Shown: positions 1-12,614, counted from the first letter of the stretch. The stretch: DNA of 64,000 bases from Poa pratensis (GCA_947311845.1 CAMZMU010000012.1:3055517-3119516); one strand, 5' to 3'. Notes: a model not told the origin generated them from the sequence alone. Translations and numbers: made by a program.

Positions 1-1032
1 CACTGCAAGAAGACTGGGCATTTCAAGAAAGATTGCCCAGATTGGCTCAAGTCAATAATGGCAAAGAAAGGTATAAACACAGTTTCTTTTGTAAATGAAT
101 CCCTGTATACACAGTTTTCGAAATCTACTTGGTGGATTGACTCAGGTGCAACTGTTCATGTTGCAAATTCTTTACAGGGATTCCATTCGACAAGGACTAT
201 GCAAAGAAGCGAAAGATGCATTGAAGTCGCGAATGGAGTTCAAGCAGAAGTTGAAGCTGTTGGCGACATCTCCTTGGAGTTGGCTGATGGTTTCACGATT
301 TTGCTTAGAGATGTCTTATTTGTTCCTTCACTTCACAGAAATTTAATAAGTGTATCACGTTTGGATAAAGACAGTTATGAATGTTGTTTTGGACATGGCA
401 AGTGTGCCATATGGTTTAAAGATGCTTGTGTGGGTATTGCTTTACTTCACGATGAGCTTTATTTGTTATCCTTACGTGAAAAAGTGCATTCTGTGTGTAA
501 TGTGAGTGAGCAAACTTCCTTGTCGAACAAAGAACAAAAGAAAAGAAAGCGAACTCATGACTCGTCGAAGTTATGGCACTGTCGATTAGGCCATATTTCG
601 AGGGGAAGAATAGAAAACCTCGTTAAAAATGATATTCTTCCTCCGTTAGAGTTCTCAGATATCGAACAATGCATAGATTGCATAAAAGGAAAGTATGTAA
701 AGCAAATTAAAAAGGGTGCAAACCGAAGTACAGCAACACTAGAAATCATTCACACTGATATTTGTGGACCGTTTTCTGTGAAAAGTGTGGATGGCTATGA
801 CTCGTTCATAACATTCACAGATGATTACTCCCGATATGGTTATATTTATCCAATTAAAGAAAGATCTGAAGCGTTGGATAAATTTAAAATATTCAAAGCA
901 GAAGTTGAAAATCAGCATGATAAAAGAATTAAAATAGTCAGGTCCGACCGTGGGGGGAGTACTACGGTCGGCACACTCCATATGGTCAAGTACCTGGACC
1001 TTTTGCAAGGTTCTTACAGGAAAATGGAATAG
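1..1032 (+). pseudogene. Ty1-copia polyprotein, 5' part (gag zinc knuckle, protease, integrase N-terminal half)
   Basis: The reading frame is open from base 1, so the true start lies outside the window. Bases 1-36 encode the end of a CCHC zinc knuckle (HCKKTGHFKKDC). Counting from the Met at 58, the aspartic protease motif DSG is at residues 28-30. A pre-integrase HHCC region follows (LWHCRLGH, then CIDC), and then the integrase core with its first two acidic residues (HTDICGPF and DDYSRYGY). The order protease, integrase, reverse transcriptase is diagnostic of Ty1-copia. The frame is lost right after the conserved SDRGG motif, where a run of six G (952-957) is one base short for the downstream frame, and it stops at 1030-1032. 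The rest of the polyprotein continues in another frame. The lineage within copia was not assigned. It is presumably non-functional as it stands unless the base loss is a sequencing error. Confidence 0.93.
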
Positions 1033-3365
1033 TCGCCCAGTATTCTATGCCGGGCGAACCTCAGCAAAATGGAGTAGCTGAAAGGCGTAACCGTACTCTT
1101 ATGGATATGGTGCGCAGCATGATGAGTTATTCCACCCTGCCATTGGGATTATGGATGGAGGCGCTTAAAACCGCCATTCACATTCTCAACAGAGTACCAA
1201 GCAAGTCGGTGCCCAAAACACCGTACGAGTTGTGGACAGGGAGAGTTCCCTCTCTGCGCCACTTGAGGGTCTGGGGGAGCCCAGCTGAGGCAAAAGTATT
1301 TAATCCAAATATTGCAAAGTTAGACCCCAAAACAGTAACTTGCCACTTCATTGGCTATCCTGATAGATCAAAAGGTTATCGTTTCTACTGCCCAGACAGA
1401 TACACAAAGTTTGTAGAAACGAGACATGCAGTCTTCTTAGAGGACGAAATGATGAGGGGGAGCATGGTAGCTCGGAAAATTGATCTTGAGGAGAAGAGGG
1501 TGTGTGCACCTTTTCCGATGATTCAGGAGCCATTTTTCGCACTACCTGTTGTAGCTGCACCGACAATCCCTGAGATTGTGGTGCAAGCACCTGTTGTAAC
1601 TCCACCCGTGACAACTATGGGTGAAGATCCGGAACCTGTCCGTCAGGAGCCGACTGAACCTGTTGTTGAGCATGAAAGGGAGGTGCAGCAGCCACTTCCA
1701 GAGAATGAGACCCTTAGAAGGTCTAAAAGAGCTAAAAGGTCAGCTATTTCTACTGATTATGTTTATAACATAGAAATAGATCATATGGAAGGTGATCCCA
1801 CTTCATATGAAGAAGCCATGAGAAGCCCTCACTCATCGAAGTGGGTGGAGGCAATGGAAGACGAAATGAAATCGATGAGTTCCAACGATGTTTGGGACTT
1901 AGAGGAAATTCCTAAAGGAGCCAAAACAGTAGGCTGCAAATGGGTCTACAAAACTAAGTATGACTCCAATGGGAATATAGAAAAGTATAAAGCAAGACTT
2001 GTGGCAAAAGGCTTTACGCAAAGAGAAGGGGTAGATTACAATGAGACTTTTTCTCCGGTCTCATGTAAGGATTCCTTCAGAATCATAATGGCATTAGTTG
2101 CACATTTTGATTTAGAGTTGCATCAAATGGATGTAAAGACGGCATTTCTAAATGGAGATTTAGAAGAAAATGTTTACATGAAACAACCCAAGGGTTTTTT
2201 CATGGAGGGGAAGGAACATATGGGATGCCGTCTAAAGAAATCCATTTATGGATTAAAGCAAGCCTCTAGACAGTGGTATCTAAAGTTTAATGAAACAATT
2301 AAAAGATTTGGATTTAAAGAGAATGTTGAGGACAACTGCATTTATGCAAAGTTTAAAAGTGGGAAATATATTTTCCTAATTCTGTATGTGGATGATATCT
2401 TGCTTGCTAGCAGTGATGTCAGTCTACTACTAGAAACAAAGAAGTTCTTGTCCTCAAATTTTGATATGAAAGATCTTGGTGAAGCTTCATATGTTTTGGG
2501 CATAGAAATTCACCGAGATAGAAAGAATGGAGTGTTAGGACTATCGCAGAAGGCATATTTTGAAAAAGTTCTTAAAAAGTATAATATGCATAAGTGCAGT
2601 GCCACACCTGCTCCTATAGTCAAGGGCGACAAGTTTGGGAAATTCCAATGTCCCAAGAACCAGTACGAGATCGATCAAATGAAAGGAATACCATATGCTT
2701 CGGCTGTTGGAAGCTTACAGTATGCACAAGTGTGCACTCGCCCTGACTTAGCATTTATCACCGGGGTACTCGGTAGATATCAAGAGAATCCAGGCCCAGA
2801 GCACTGGAAAATGGCAAAGAAAGCTTTGCGTTATGTGCAAGGCACAAAAGGCCTCATGCTAACATATAAAAGATCTGATTCCCTAGAAATAAGAGGGTAT
2901 TCAGATGCAGATTTTGCGGGAGACAAAGATGATAGAAAGTCCACGACAGGATATGTGTTCACTCTCGCAGGAGGGGCTATTTCGTGGAGAAGCTCCAAAC
3001 AGTCAATAGTTGCATCATCTACGATGTATGCAGAATTTATAGCATGTTATGAGGCCACGGGGCAGGCGCTATGGCTAAAGAAATTTATACCCGACTTGAA
3101 AGTGGTAGACTGCATTAGCAGACCACTAAAGATGTACTGTGACAACGAGCCCGCAGTATTCTATGCTCACAACAACAAGTCGAGTAATGCTACAAAGCCA
3201 ATAGAAATAAAGTATTATGTTGTGAAAGATAAAATCCAGGATCAAACTATAAGTCTCGAGCATATAAAGACAAAGAATATGCTTGCGGATCCGCTTACGA
3301 AAGGCTTACCACCCAGCGTGTTCATGGAACACGTAGCCGGCATGGGTTTAATGGAAAGCCTATGA
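957..3365 (+). pseudogene. Ty1-copia polyprotein, 3' part (integrase C-terminal half, reverse transcriptase, RNase H)
   Basis: This continues the polyprotein in the frame entered after the one-base loss; the first Met is at 1047. The third integrase acidic residue lies in [12 protein letters not shown]. Reverse transcriptase follows, with [22 protein letters not shown], the [13 protein letters not shown] segment and the catalytic YVDD at about 2385-2396. RNase H motifs come next ([27 protein letters not shown]), and the frame ends with the usual copia C-terminus (ADPLTKGLP). It is uninterrupted from 957 to its stop, so apart from the single break the element looks young. The enzymes would copy element RNA in cytoplasmic particles and integrate the product. 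Here it depends on the upstream half for protease and the integrase N-terminus. Confidence 0.94.
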
Positions 3366-3538
3366 TTCCTGGATCATAAGAGGCCCAAAAGTAACAGGAT
3401 TTGTTTCAAAACAGAAAAGTATATTGTGCTGTCTGATTCTATCGGCAATTGAGCTGTGACGATGAAACATGCTCTATGTACTGATCCGTGATGAAACAGT
3501 AAAGTATAAAGTATAAAGTTAAAAGTAAAGTTGAGATC

Positions 3539-3548
3539 AAGGGGAGAA
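3539..3548 (+). other. Polypurine tract of the copia element
   Basis: The purine run AAGGGGAGAA sits directly before the TG that opens the 3' LTR. This is the plus-strand primer site expected at that point in a copia element. Confidence 0.7.
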
Positions 3549-3969
3549 TGTTAGGTTGATCTCATCCCGGTCGATCCCAACGGATCGATCGAGCCCCTTG
3601 ACCGCGCCCTGATCGGGGGCGCCCAATTGAACTATGGTTGGTGGCCCCTGTCGCAGCGCTATAAAGAGAGGTGGGGTCCAGCTACACACGATACGAGGTT
3701 CATCGCGTTGCCACAGCCCCACCGATATTCCCTACCGATCTAGGGTTCTAGCGCGAGCGACGGGAAGCTCCACCGCCGCCACTGCCATTGCCCTCTCAAC
3801 ACCACCGCCGTCACCGTCCACCATGGAAGGTACCAGCTCGGGCTCTTCGAGCCAAGGACAAGGTGAACTCTCACCCTCTCTCTCTCTGCTCCATCTCTCT
3901 CTCTCAATCTCGAAGATCATCGAATCCTAAAGCATCTACCGTGGTAATTCTAGACTAGTGCATCCTACA
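3549..3969 (+). repeat. 3' LTR of the copia element
   Basis: The LTR begins TGTTAGG immediately after the polypurine tract. A TATA box (CTATAAAGAG) at about 3659-3668 would start transcription near 3690. The proposed end, CCTACA at 3964-3969, is the imperfect inverse of the start. The start is well supported, but the end is an inference because the 5' LTR lies outside the window. A GAATT at 3970-3974 would be the target duplication and cannot be verified. Confidence 0.55.
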
Positions 3970-5085
3970 GAATTAACACGGCAAACTCGCGGGAAACCGG
4001 CCAAGAACCCCAACTGCCTGCTCGAAACAGCCATGACTCTCACGATCGCTAGTAGTAGATCGACACCTAGCTTCGGATGGAAATGAAGCTCACTACAATG
4101 CGCCACCCGATTAGGAAGACGAGTAAAGTACCTCGGATACTGTCAGCTCCAACACCATTCATACTACGGTCATAAGCTTGGGGAAAAGTAAATGTGGCTC
4201 TGACCATTCAGTGGAACAATCAGATGCAGATCGAGTACTACACCCAGCACTGTAGTACGGCCTCCCAGAACGACCGACCGACCGACCGACACAGTGGTTT
4301 TTATTACAGTTCCACCGCGTCCGGAGGATGAAGAATGAGAACGGGTGGCAGAGTTTTACCTGGAACAGAGGCAGTGAAGTGAGGTGAAGACCGGCGAAGG
4401 AGTTCAACCGATGGAATGGCCCGCCCGACTGACACGGTCAATGCTCGCATTTTCGGCACGAGTATATTTATTATACCGATCGGAATCGCAGGGAGGCACC
4501 CCCTGTGTTCCGGTGAAACTAGATTCGTGCTGTGCGATGCAGACAGCGCACGAGACCGTGTGGAGTAGTAGTAGTCCCACTCACTGCAGTCTGCAGTAGA
4601 TTAACCGCGTAAATGAGCACGCGTGACCCTAATTCATCACGCGAGACAGCAGCTAGCGGTCCAAGTGTTACTTCTTCCAGCTCCAGGACCAGGGACCCCT
4701 CCCTGCACTCCTGCTCTGCTCTCTTCTCTTCTTGGCCGGCCTCCATTGGCAGACACCTGAACATGGCTTGCACAGCCTAGGTAATAGTAGTGTTTTCCTC
4801 GTTGGTCTCTCTCGGTGTTCGGCCAAATTAGTGGTACTTGGGTCTTTCTGACTGAGTCCACATGCCCGTCCTTGTCGCTGTATATATCTCAAATGGCAAG
4901 ACTTTCAAACAGCCTTTTGCGGCCAAACAAAGTACTGCTCTATATTTTCGAAATGCAGAAATTCAGTTTTTAGATATCCATTTGTTCCACTGTAAAATGA
5001 ATACAATGAGGTGGTCGGACCGTCGGAGTAAACCCATTGTCAGTCAGTCCGAAGTTTACTTCATACGTACCATTCATTCAGAGGG
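3970..5085. other. Intergenic DNA, no gene recognised
   Basis: No reading frame here resembles a known protein. A (CGAC)5 microsatellite lies at 4271-4290. Short frames on both strands overlap one another and have no codon signature. Confidence 0.5.
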
Positions 5086-5116
5086 ACTAGGGATATTAGC
5101 GCGGCAATGCCGCGCC
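5086..5116 (-). mobile_element. Helitron-like 3' terminus, minus strand
   Basis: Read on the minus strand, a perfect 7-bp stem (GCGCGGC, loop ATT, GCCGCGC; 5099-5115) is followed by eight bases and then CTAG (5087-5090) and a T. This is the hairpin plus CTRR-T arrangement of Helitron 3' ends. The element body would lie to the right. No 5' TC end could be identified. Confidence 0.45.
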
Positions 5117-6060
5117 TGTTTGGTGATTAAAAAAATTGTTGGAATATGAATATTATTTGAATTTGGAAAAGTTTGCGTTTGGAGTAATGTTGAGATTTTG
5201 AAAATGATCTGTGTTGGAATGTATGAATTTAAATTTGGTAACGTGCAATTTTAGGATTTGTGTAGGTTTGGAAAGTAGTGAATTTGAAAGAAGTTTGTGT
5301 AATGATGAAATCTGGTGGAATTTACTGGAATCCGTTGGAACTAATTTAACTCTATAATCGGGGGGGGGGGGGGGGGATACATTTTATGAGCAGTTATTAA
5401 ATTCAGTTTAAGTTCAATTCATAATTAGGGGAAATTAATTTGTATTTTCTCCAAATATGCCTGTAATAAAATATTTTAAAATTTAGCTACATAGTTGGAG
5501 AAAGTTAAGTTTTGTTGTTTTTAGATATGTTAAATAAATTGAGTTGATGAAATATAGTTCCATGTTGTCGTAATTTTTTTTTGTTTGACACCATAATGAG
5601 AGGGAATATAGAGAATGTGTTTTTTTTTTGGGGGAATACATTTTTTGCACATTTTTTTAACACATGATGTGCATTGTTGTGTTTCATTAATTCGAAGATT
5701 TTAATTCTGTGAATTATTGAATTCTGTTTTCGAACTTATGGGGGATTTTTTTTTGTGTGTGCATTTTGTATGTATGTTTTTTGCATTATTGTAATTAATA
5801 AGCTCAAAGTTTGAAGTTATTGTGTTTTTTTTGTAATCTATTAATGAGGCCTTATGAACTATTTGAAATTTGTAAGATTAGGATATTTTTTGGAAAGGTC
5901 CCAAAGTTTCTGAAATGTTGAGTTAGATTTGTCTAAAATTTGTAGAATTTGGTTTGAACTGGTTTGGAAAAGAAAATAGAAAAAGAAAAAGGAAGGAAAA
6001 AAAAAGGCAAGTGTCCCAGCCCAGGAGCGGCCCACCTAGCCAGCAGGCCCAGCATGACGT
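5117..6060. other. AT-rich non-coding DNA with a G17 run
   Basis: The sequence is T-rich, intron-like and without coding signature. It contains an uninterrupted run of seventeen G at 5360-5376 and several T runs. Nothing else is recognised. Confidence 0.5.
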
Positions 6061-6359
6061 CATCGTGATGTAACCGCTGGACGGGCTCTGCCGCGGCGGC
6101 GGGCAGGACGCCGGCAACGCGCCGCCGCGATTCGGGACGCGCGAGTGAGCGTGTGGGGCGCGCCTGGGCGGGAGCTGCCTGCAGGTGGCGGCGCCGCCCC
6201 TGTTTGGCCACCGGAGCTTCGCCGGAGACGCGCGGACGCGGCGACGGCCCGCGAGCACGGTGGCGTTGATTCCGGCGAAGTAACGGTGTTCCGGCATGCG
6301 AGAGTGAGCGAGGAGGGAGAGGGCGCGACGCCGGATGTCTCCGGCCGCCCCGGGCGGAT

Positions 6360-6570
6360 CTGAGGCCACCGGAGGCATCGCATCCACGTCCTCTACCTCC
6401 TCCCTGACGACCATGAGCCGGGACGCAGCCAATCTTCCGGATCGACGACGTCTTCTCCGCGGTCGGCGGCCGCTCGCCGAGCGCGATTCGCTCGCTCAAG
6501 CCCTCCTCCGGCCTCACTGAGGTCGTCCCCGACCTCCTCCGCCTCCTCCGACCGCACGAGCGCTTCCAAG
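6360..6570 (+). pseudogene. Exon-like GC-rich fragment ending in a splice donor
   Basis: The sequence is sharply GC-rich between AT-rich flanks. The frame ending in ...LTEVVPDLLRLLRPHERFQ runs straight into a consensus donor, AAG|GTGAGC, at 6570/6571 and looks like the end of a real coding exon (residues such as RIDDVFSAVGGRSPSAIRSL precede). Upstream, the same frame meets stop codons, so the piece is truncated or shifted. The family is not recognised. The position inside the proposed Helitron segment suggests a captured gene fragment. A long opposite-strand frame over the same bases is probably a GC artefact. Confidence 0.35.
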
Positions 6571-6742
6571 GTGAGCAGGCGGGCCTCACCGGCCTCTTTC
6601 CCCTCTCCCCTCTTCGCTGTTTCGTCAGGTGGCCGTCACCCGCCGTACGCCGCCGCGCAAATGGTCGCCGGAGCAAGGAACAGAGCAGCTGACGGTGGTA
6701 GTTCAAAATCCTCCGTCTCCATCATGCCGACGACCGGGCCAG
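6571..6742 (+). pseudogene. Second exon-like fragment ending in a splice donor
   Basis: Another GC-rich piece (reading ...MVAGARNRAADGGSSKSSVSIMP...) ends at a strong donor, AG|GTAAGG, at 6742/6743. It follows the previous fragment directly. No homology is recognised; it may be 5' leader sequence of the same captured gene. Confidence 0.25.
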
Positions 6743-6899
6743 GTAAGGTCATGCGCTCCCATATCCTCTCTTCTCTCCATCTCTGTTCAATCTGGGCGTG
6801 CTGGGTGAGTGGCGGCAGCACCATCCAGCCCCGTAGCACCGCTTCCGTCCCTCTGCTGCTCCAACCCGGCAGCACCATGGGTGAGCAATTCCCCTCTCT

Positions 6900-9800
6900 C
6901 TCTCTCCATTTAATTGCTCTGAGTTGATGAACGTGGACAGAAGATCTAGGCTGTTGCAGCGACCCCGCGTGGGCATCCTTCGACCTGTTCTTGAGAAAGA
7001 AGAAGGAACAGGAAGAGGAGCAACATGACAAGGGAGGAGAAGCGAGGATCCTCACCTGCTCCTGTCTGATTTCCCTTTCCTAAGCTTCAAGGGTGAGTTC
7101 CTCCACTATTTGTGACCCTCACATGTTCTGTGCATGCTGGTTCTTAAATTATAAGGGTAGGGGAATAGCTAGATCTGGAGAATTAGGAGAAAATGTTCCT
7201 ATGTTGTTGTTTCTGCACGTACAGGTTCACAAATCTCCAATTTCAAGTACCTTGATGACAAAATCAGAGGATGAGTAATAGTCTTGGTGCACTTGGTTTA
7301 ATCTATTCTATGAGATGTTTTAGATATTTTTTTCTTTGTAGTGATATTTGTAGCGTTTTTATTGAGAATTAATTATACTGGAAAAAGATTATTGTGTCCT
7401 GATAAATTATCTTGCATGACGTGCATCATGCTCATTTGTTCCTTGATTTCCCTCATATTTTGTATTCAGTTCCTTCCATATAAGTTTTGAGCTGCATGTT
7501 ATTATAGTACCTAAATTTACTTCAGGGTGTGCACTTCGATGGATATGATATCTGGGAGAACTCCATGTTTTTTTTGCTTATTTTCGTAGTTGTAGTATAG
7601 GTTATGACATCGGTGTTCCCTGTACAACACCATCAACCTCTATTAGCATTTGCGAGTAACATGGCTGAAACTAAATTTGACAGTCGTTGCCCACGTTGTG
7701 AGTTTGTTTGTAGTCTACATTGATCAATATAACCTTAGTTCAAATCTATTATTTACTTTTCTCTTATGAAAAATAAGGGATTACAACTGGTTTATGCAAT
7801 TCATGATTTTAGCCATGTATGATATTATTCTATACAAAACCATGTTTTACAGGTTATTGTCATACTATACAATATACGACGACAGATCATTTAATGTCCT
7901 ACATGTATGAATGAGACATCATAATTTTGTGGCTCTTCTTTGTAGATCAATCAGGTAAACTACGAGCCCCTCTGGATTAACCTAGCGACAGAATAGGCAG
8001 CGAGTGGTATGTTGGTGCCCTCACAAAGTCGACCACAATTGGCATCGATATAGTAAACAACGATCATAAGGTGACAATCGCTGACCATATATGTTCTGCA
8101 TTGCTGTTAAGATTAAATTCTCTAGAGTAGTTGACCTGTTTTTATTACCTTCGTTTCCTCCCTTTAATGTGTTTGGTCTGCCATAGCTTTTTCTGTTGTA
8201 GCTCATGCATCCTCTCCTTCTTTTTATTACTTTGTTTTCTAGATTGGAATGTGCTTTCAAATAAGACTTCCTGTATAAATGAAAAGACCTAGAATGAGTT
8301 CGATTAGTGTATCTACTAGATAGACTTCTGTTCTTTATTGAATTTACAGTGCTTTGGTTTCACAACAATGTTAGTGTCAGATCTAATTAATTATATTCAG
8401 TCTATATGTCACAGAGCATTTGATTGGAGCAGTTTTATCTCTGCCTTCACCAATACAAATAATAATAAAGAGGTTTCTTCCTTTCATCTTTTTTATGTAT
8501 GTAAATTACAGAACTCTTCGCATACAAAAACACTACATGGTTGTGTTCTAAGTTTTTTATTCTCTGGGACAAAATCCGTTCAGATTATCTTATTAATTTT
8601 GAAGTAAGAGTTTGTTAAAATTAGACTGATTTGTATAGAAAAAAGAGAATACAGCAACGATTGCGTAGCTCCTATTGACGTGTGACGGTCATTGTTTACA
8701 TGCTGTACAAAAGATAAATGTCAGTAGAACAGATTGCTAATCTGGTAATGTCTGTTTGAGTGTTGATATTCATACTTGCTGTCTTTTATATGGATCTGTT
8801 TTCTCGGGCCTTGATTATTTCTAGAGGGAATGACGTCGCTCTGCTTTACTGCCATTCCGATGGAATGACGTCGGTCTGCTTTATTGCCATTCCGATGGCT
8901 TCTACAGTTCAATATAAAAGAGGATTACCATTGCATGCTAAAAGCTGCTAATAAATCACAGAAGATGTTAGACATGTGTCATTGGTACTCTAATTAGGTA
9001 CCATGGACATGGAGTTCTTTCTGTTGAAAATTATTATCATTATCTATCTGGATCAAGGATTTGAAGTTTTGTACAACTCAAATTGTATTTGTATTGTCTC
9101 TCTGTCCATTTCTTTTTTCTACCGAAATTGAAAATTAGGAAGCTGAACAAAAATACTGAGATTTATTTTCATATAAACTGCAATTGAAAATATAAACTTT
9201 TTCAATTTATATACATTCACAACATTGCTGAGTAACACTGTCTTAGTTTCTCATTTGCTACCATCTCTTACTTTTTCCGAATCTAGGAGGACTTTTGGAT
9301 AATTTGTCTTTGACGGCTTTGTCTTACAAATGCTCTTTGATTGATAAATTCAAGACATGATCCTATTACCAATATTGGTTTGGTTGTCACTCCGAATTTT
9401 GTTGTAAGGTATTCTCCTCTCTGTCCAGCTTGCTTTAACTACCTATTACTCAGATCGAAATCTACCTATTACTTTGTATTGATGCCTTCATGATGTTCTT
9501 GACAGAAGACACACCTTCTCTTGCATACCTGCTGGTTATTAGTGGTGCCTGCCAGATGTTCATCCACTCCCAAAGTCTGAATTGAATATGTAAGATTTTT
9601 TTAGTTTATCAGGCAATGTGGTGGTCATAGGTAGCTTTCTTTTCTTGGTTTGATTGTTCCTGTTCCAAATCGTTCTAAGTATAAATGTGTACTGTCGTGT
9701 AAAGGAGGGGGATTACGAAGAGGCCATCATGATGTTAAAGATGGCTGTTTGATTCTCCTGTGTTTATTATGATGTGTTTTCGTATATATGTTGTCAAATT

Positions 9801-11940
9801 TTTGTTAGTTTTGTGTGTCCAAAGCTAATTTGTGGTTCAGTTTATGACCCATAGCTCACTAAGGTCCCTTTGATCTCTGTCATAGTTACGAAATGAAGCA
9901 AAATCCCCTCACCTGTAATTTGCCAATTTTTTGTTAGTTGTTTGTTTCCACTGCTCGCTAAGTTCGCTTTCATCTCTGTCGTAATTATGATTATGAAATG
10001 AAGTAATTGCGCCTAGCCATTGTGGTATGGAATTGTCTGGATTGGGTTCCACTGTTCTAAACATTTCAGTGGATATGTAATTTTGTTGTATGTTTGGTAT
10101 TACAGAATACTGGATGTTACTATTTTGCTGAAAATGGTGAAAGTCTAAGCAAGGAGGAAATGAATATATGTGGCTTTAGTATTGGGAAATGTATGTTTGT
10201 GAATCTGTTGTTTCATGAACTACCTAATGCTTTTGTTTTTGCTGGAAAGGTGGAAAGTGAATACACACAAGTAATAAAAATTGAGAATTTATGTGGATTC
10301 AGTATTGAAATTGCATATTTGACATAATATCATTCGTTCACTTTTTTTTTGTGCTGAAGTATAAGCTTTGGAACATTCCAAATGTGTGGGCAGCCTTTAC
10401 AGCCCTGTCGTCACGACCGGCTGGAAGGTATACAAATCTTATTCGTACTGGAAACTACAAATGCTTCGTGTATTGGTTGATCTGTGCATAGGATTCGAAC
10501 GGCTTTTAGATCGCGATTACACATAGTTGCTCCGTGCAGATGATTCAACCTGAATATTATCCTACATCTTGGATTACTCTTCATGATATCTGGCAATTGG
10601 TTTTGGTATTTTTGGGTCTTAAGAGACAGTACTAATGCATAGATTAATATCGTCTATGCCTAGCATCATCAAGTCTATGATATGGGTCATATCATAAATC
10701 ATTCCTTCTTATAGTTCCTAGCCGAAATATTATCATCTACTGGAACCTTTTACTGAGTTTCCATCTAAGATCAGAAATGTCTATAAGTGAGGAAAGTGAC
10801 ATTCAGTTAACTATAAAAAAATATAGACAGTGAGCTAACTTCCCAAATCGTTGATTCTGTAGTAAACACATGGAAACCAAAATGTAAATAACTTAGACAG
10901 AGTGCTTAAGTGCATTCCGGTCATTAGGACAAAAGCCAAGTTTCTCAAACTTTTTACTATTGAACAAAAGACAAGTTCATTCCGACCCATGCAACAATAC
11001 ACATCATATTCAGATATTAGTCAATTTGAAACACAAGGCAATGAACATGTTACGGAAAACAGCTACTCCAAATGTATAGTATGATGCGTGTGCGAAATCA
11101 TGTATCCCATGCTCAACTACTTCCCATATTTTTTTTAGTGTTACTCAATTATTCAGCTTTAAAGAAGTCTGAAGATACTACTACGGGAATAGGTAGTCAA
11201 TATAGAAATATATGATCCATCAGGTCAGTTGGTTAGATTAATTATCATGTATTATTTCCACACAGATTCTTGCATGGTCAGTCACCCTCCGCGCGCATAT
11301 CCTTGCTCCATTAGATATTCATGATGTAGTTAGCGAACTAGCTGATCAATTTATAAAGCTGGCGTTAATCAGCAGGCATGCATCTTGATAATCTAGATGA
11401 CGGCAGTGTGCAGTCTCTAGCAGTTGGAGTAAAACGATATTAGATTGATTCCAATTGCTGCCAATTTTCAGATTGCTATTCAATAGGTACTATTTGGTAC
11501 ATACAGATAGTTGTCTATTTCATAAAGTTGATAGACAATTAATTAACCAAATTCATGCATCCTTCTTGGTGTACTGGACAAAGGTAAATACTCAAGATTT
11601 ATGTAGTAAGCTACAACAACAGACATTAATCAAGAGTGCTGTAGGTTCAGGAACTATACTTCTGAAAAAAGAAATCTGATGTCCCCACATTATCTTCAAG
11701 TTTAGGGCCTTAAGTGGGTTTTATATAATAATTTCCGGGACTATTCTATAGCCACCCATATACACTGTAAATCATTTGGTGATTGCCTCCATGTTTTTCC
11801 ACAGACTTCTTTACAGCTCAGACTCAGGAGTTCTGACATATATTTTACCCTTCATGCTTTTTAGTTCAGCTAACTAATATTTCCTCTCCTAATAACAGTT
11901 TGTTTCACTACTTACATTTATGAAAATAAACATAACTAAT
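6900..11940. other. AT-rich, intron-like non-coding DNA
   Basis: This is about 5 kb of T-rich sequence with only short overlapping frames and no recognisable domain. It resembles long plant intron or UTR sequence, as expected inside a Helitron that captured part of a gene. A 35-bp direct repeat is listed separately. Confidence 0.45.
8827..8896 (+). repeat. 35-bp tandem duplication containing TGACGTCG
   Basis: Two adjacent 35-bp copies (8827-8861 and 8862-8896) differ at two positions. Each starts GGAATGACGTCG and ends CATTCCGAT, so each copy carries one bZIP-type ACGT core. Confidence 0.8.
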
Positions 11941-11950
11941 AATCACACGG

Positions 11951-11982
11951 ATGCGGCGTGTCGCCGCGCCAAGTCCCCTAGT
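11951..11982 (+). mobile_element. Helitron-like 3' terminus, plus strand
   Basis: A perfect 6-bp stem (GCGGCG, loop TGT, CGCCGC; 11953-11967) is followed ten bases later by CTAG (11978-11981) and a T. It is the inverse-oriented counterpart of the terminus at 5087 and shares the GC-rich palindrome. The element body would lie to the left. Confidence 0.5.
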
Positions 11983-12606
11983 ATAGTACTATACTATGTG
12001 CATGCACCGAACAGTCCAATAGAGGCGCGCTGAAACCCGTCCAGTTGCGAGCAGAAGGTAGCAGCCTTCTCCGTTGTTCGTACCCACGACGCGCGCACTC
12101 GGCATCGATCGGATCGACGGAAACGATGGCGCAACCACCGGCTCCGCCGGCCGGGTACTACGTAGAGGTTTCTTACTAGTACTGTAGAAGATCACAGGGA
12201 CAGGCACACATGGTTCAATCAATACGGGGTGGGGTGAAAGGGATTGGCTCTACCTCCTCTAGGTGGGGAATACTCCTATCCTATCCGCAGCCGGCCGTGC
12301 GACGTCCTTGCCTCACCCTCAGCGGCGGCGACGCCGGAAAAGACATAACCTCCTCCTCCTGGTGTGGTTCGCCGTTCGTTCGAGAGAAGAGAAGACGAGG
12401 GTGGTTTTTCCCTTTCGCGTTTAAGACTCTGTCTGCGAAGCCCGTCGCCATCGGTCTACCATGTACCCTGGTTAGTACCGGTAGAGCAGCTACGTGCTTC
12501 TGTCGAGGGAGGCGCTGGATGAGATCTGATGGTACTGCGTGATTATATACGTAATAATAAGGATTTAATCACCACGGGCGAGATGTGCTACGATGTGATC
12601 TGACAG
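11983..12606. other. Intergenic DNA, no gene recognised
   Basis: GC-richer sequence with short frames on both strands and no recognised domain. Confidence 0.4.
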
Positions 12607-12614
12607 TGTGTGTC

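Noticed and set aside
5933..6706. 257-codon minus-strand frame, arginine-rich
   Set aside because: GC-skew artefact opposite the exon-like pieces; low-complexity R/P/A composition and no domain.
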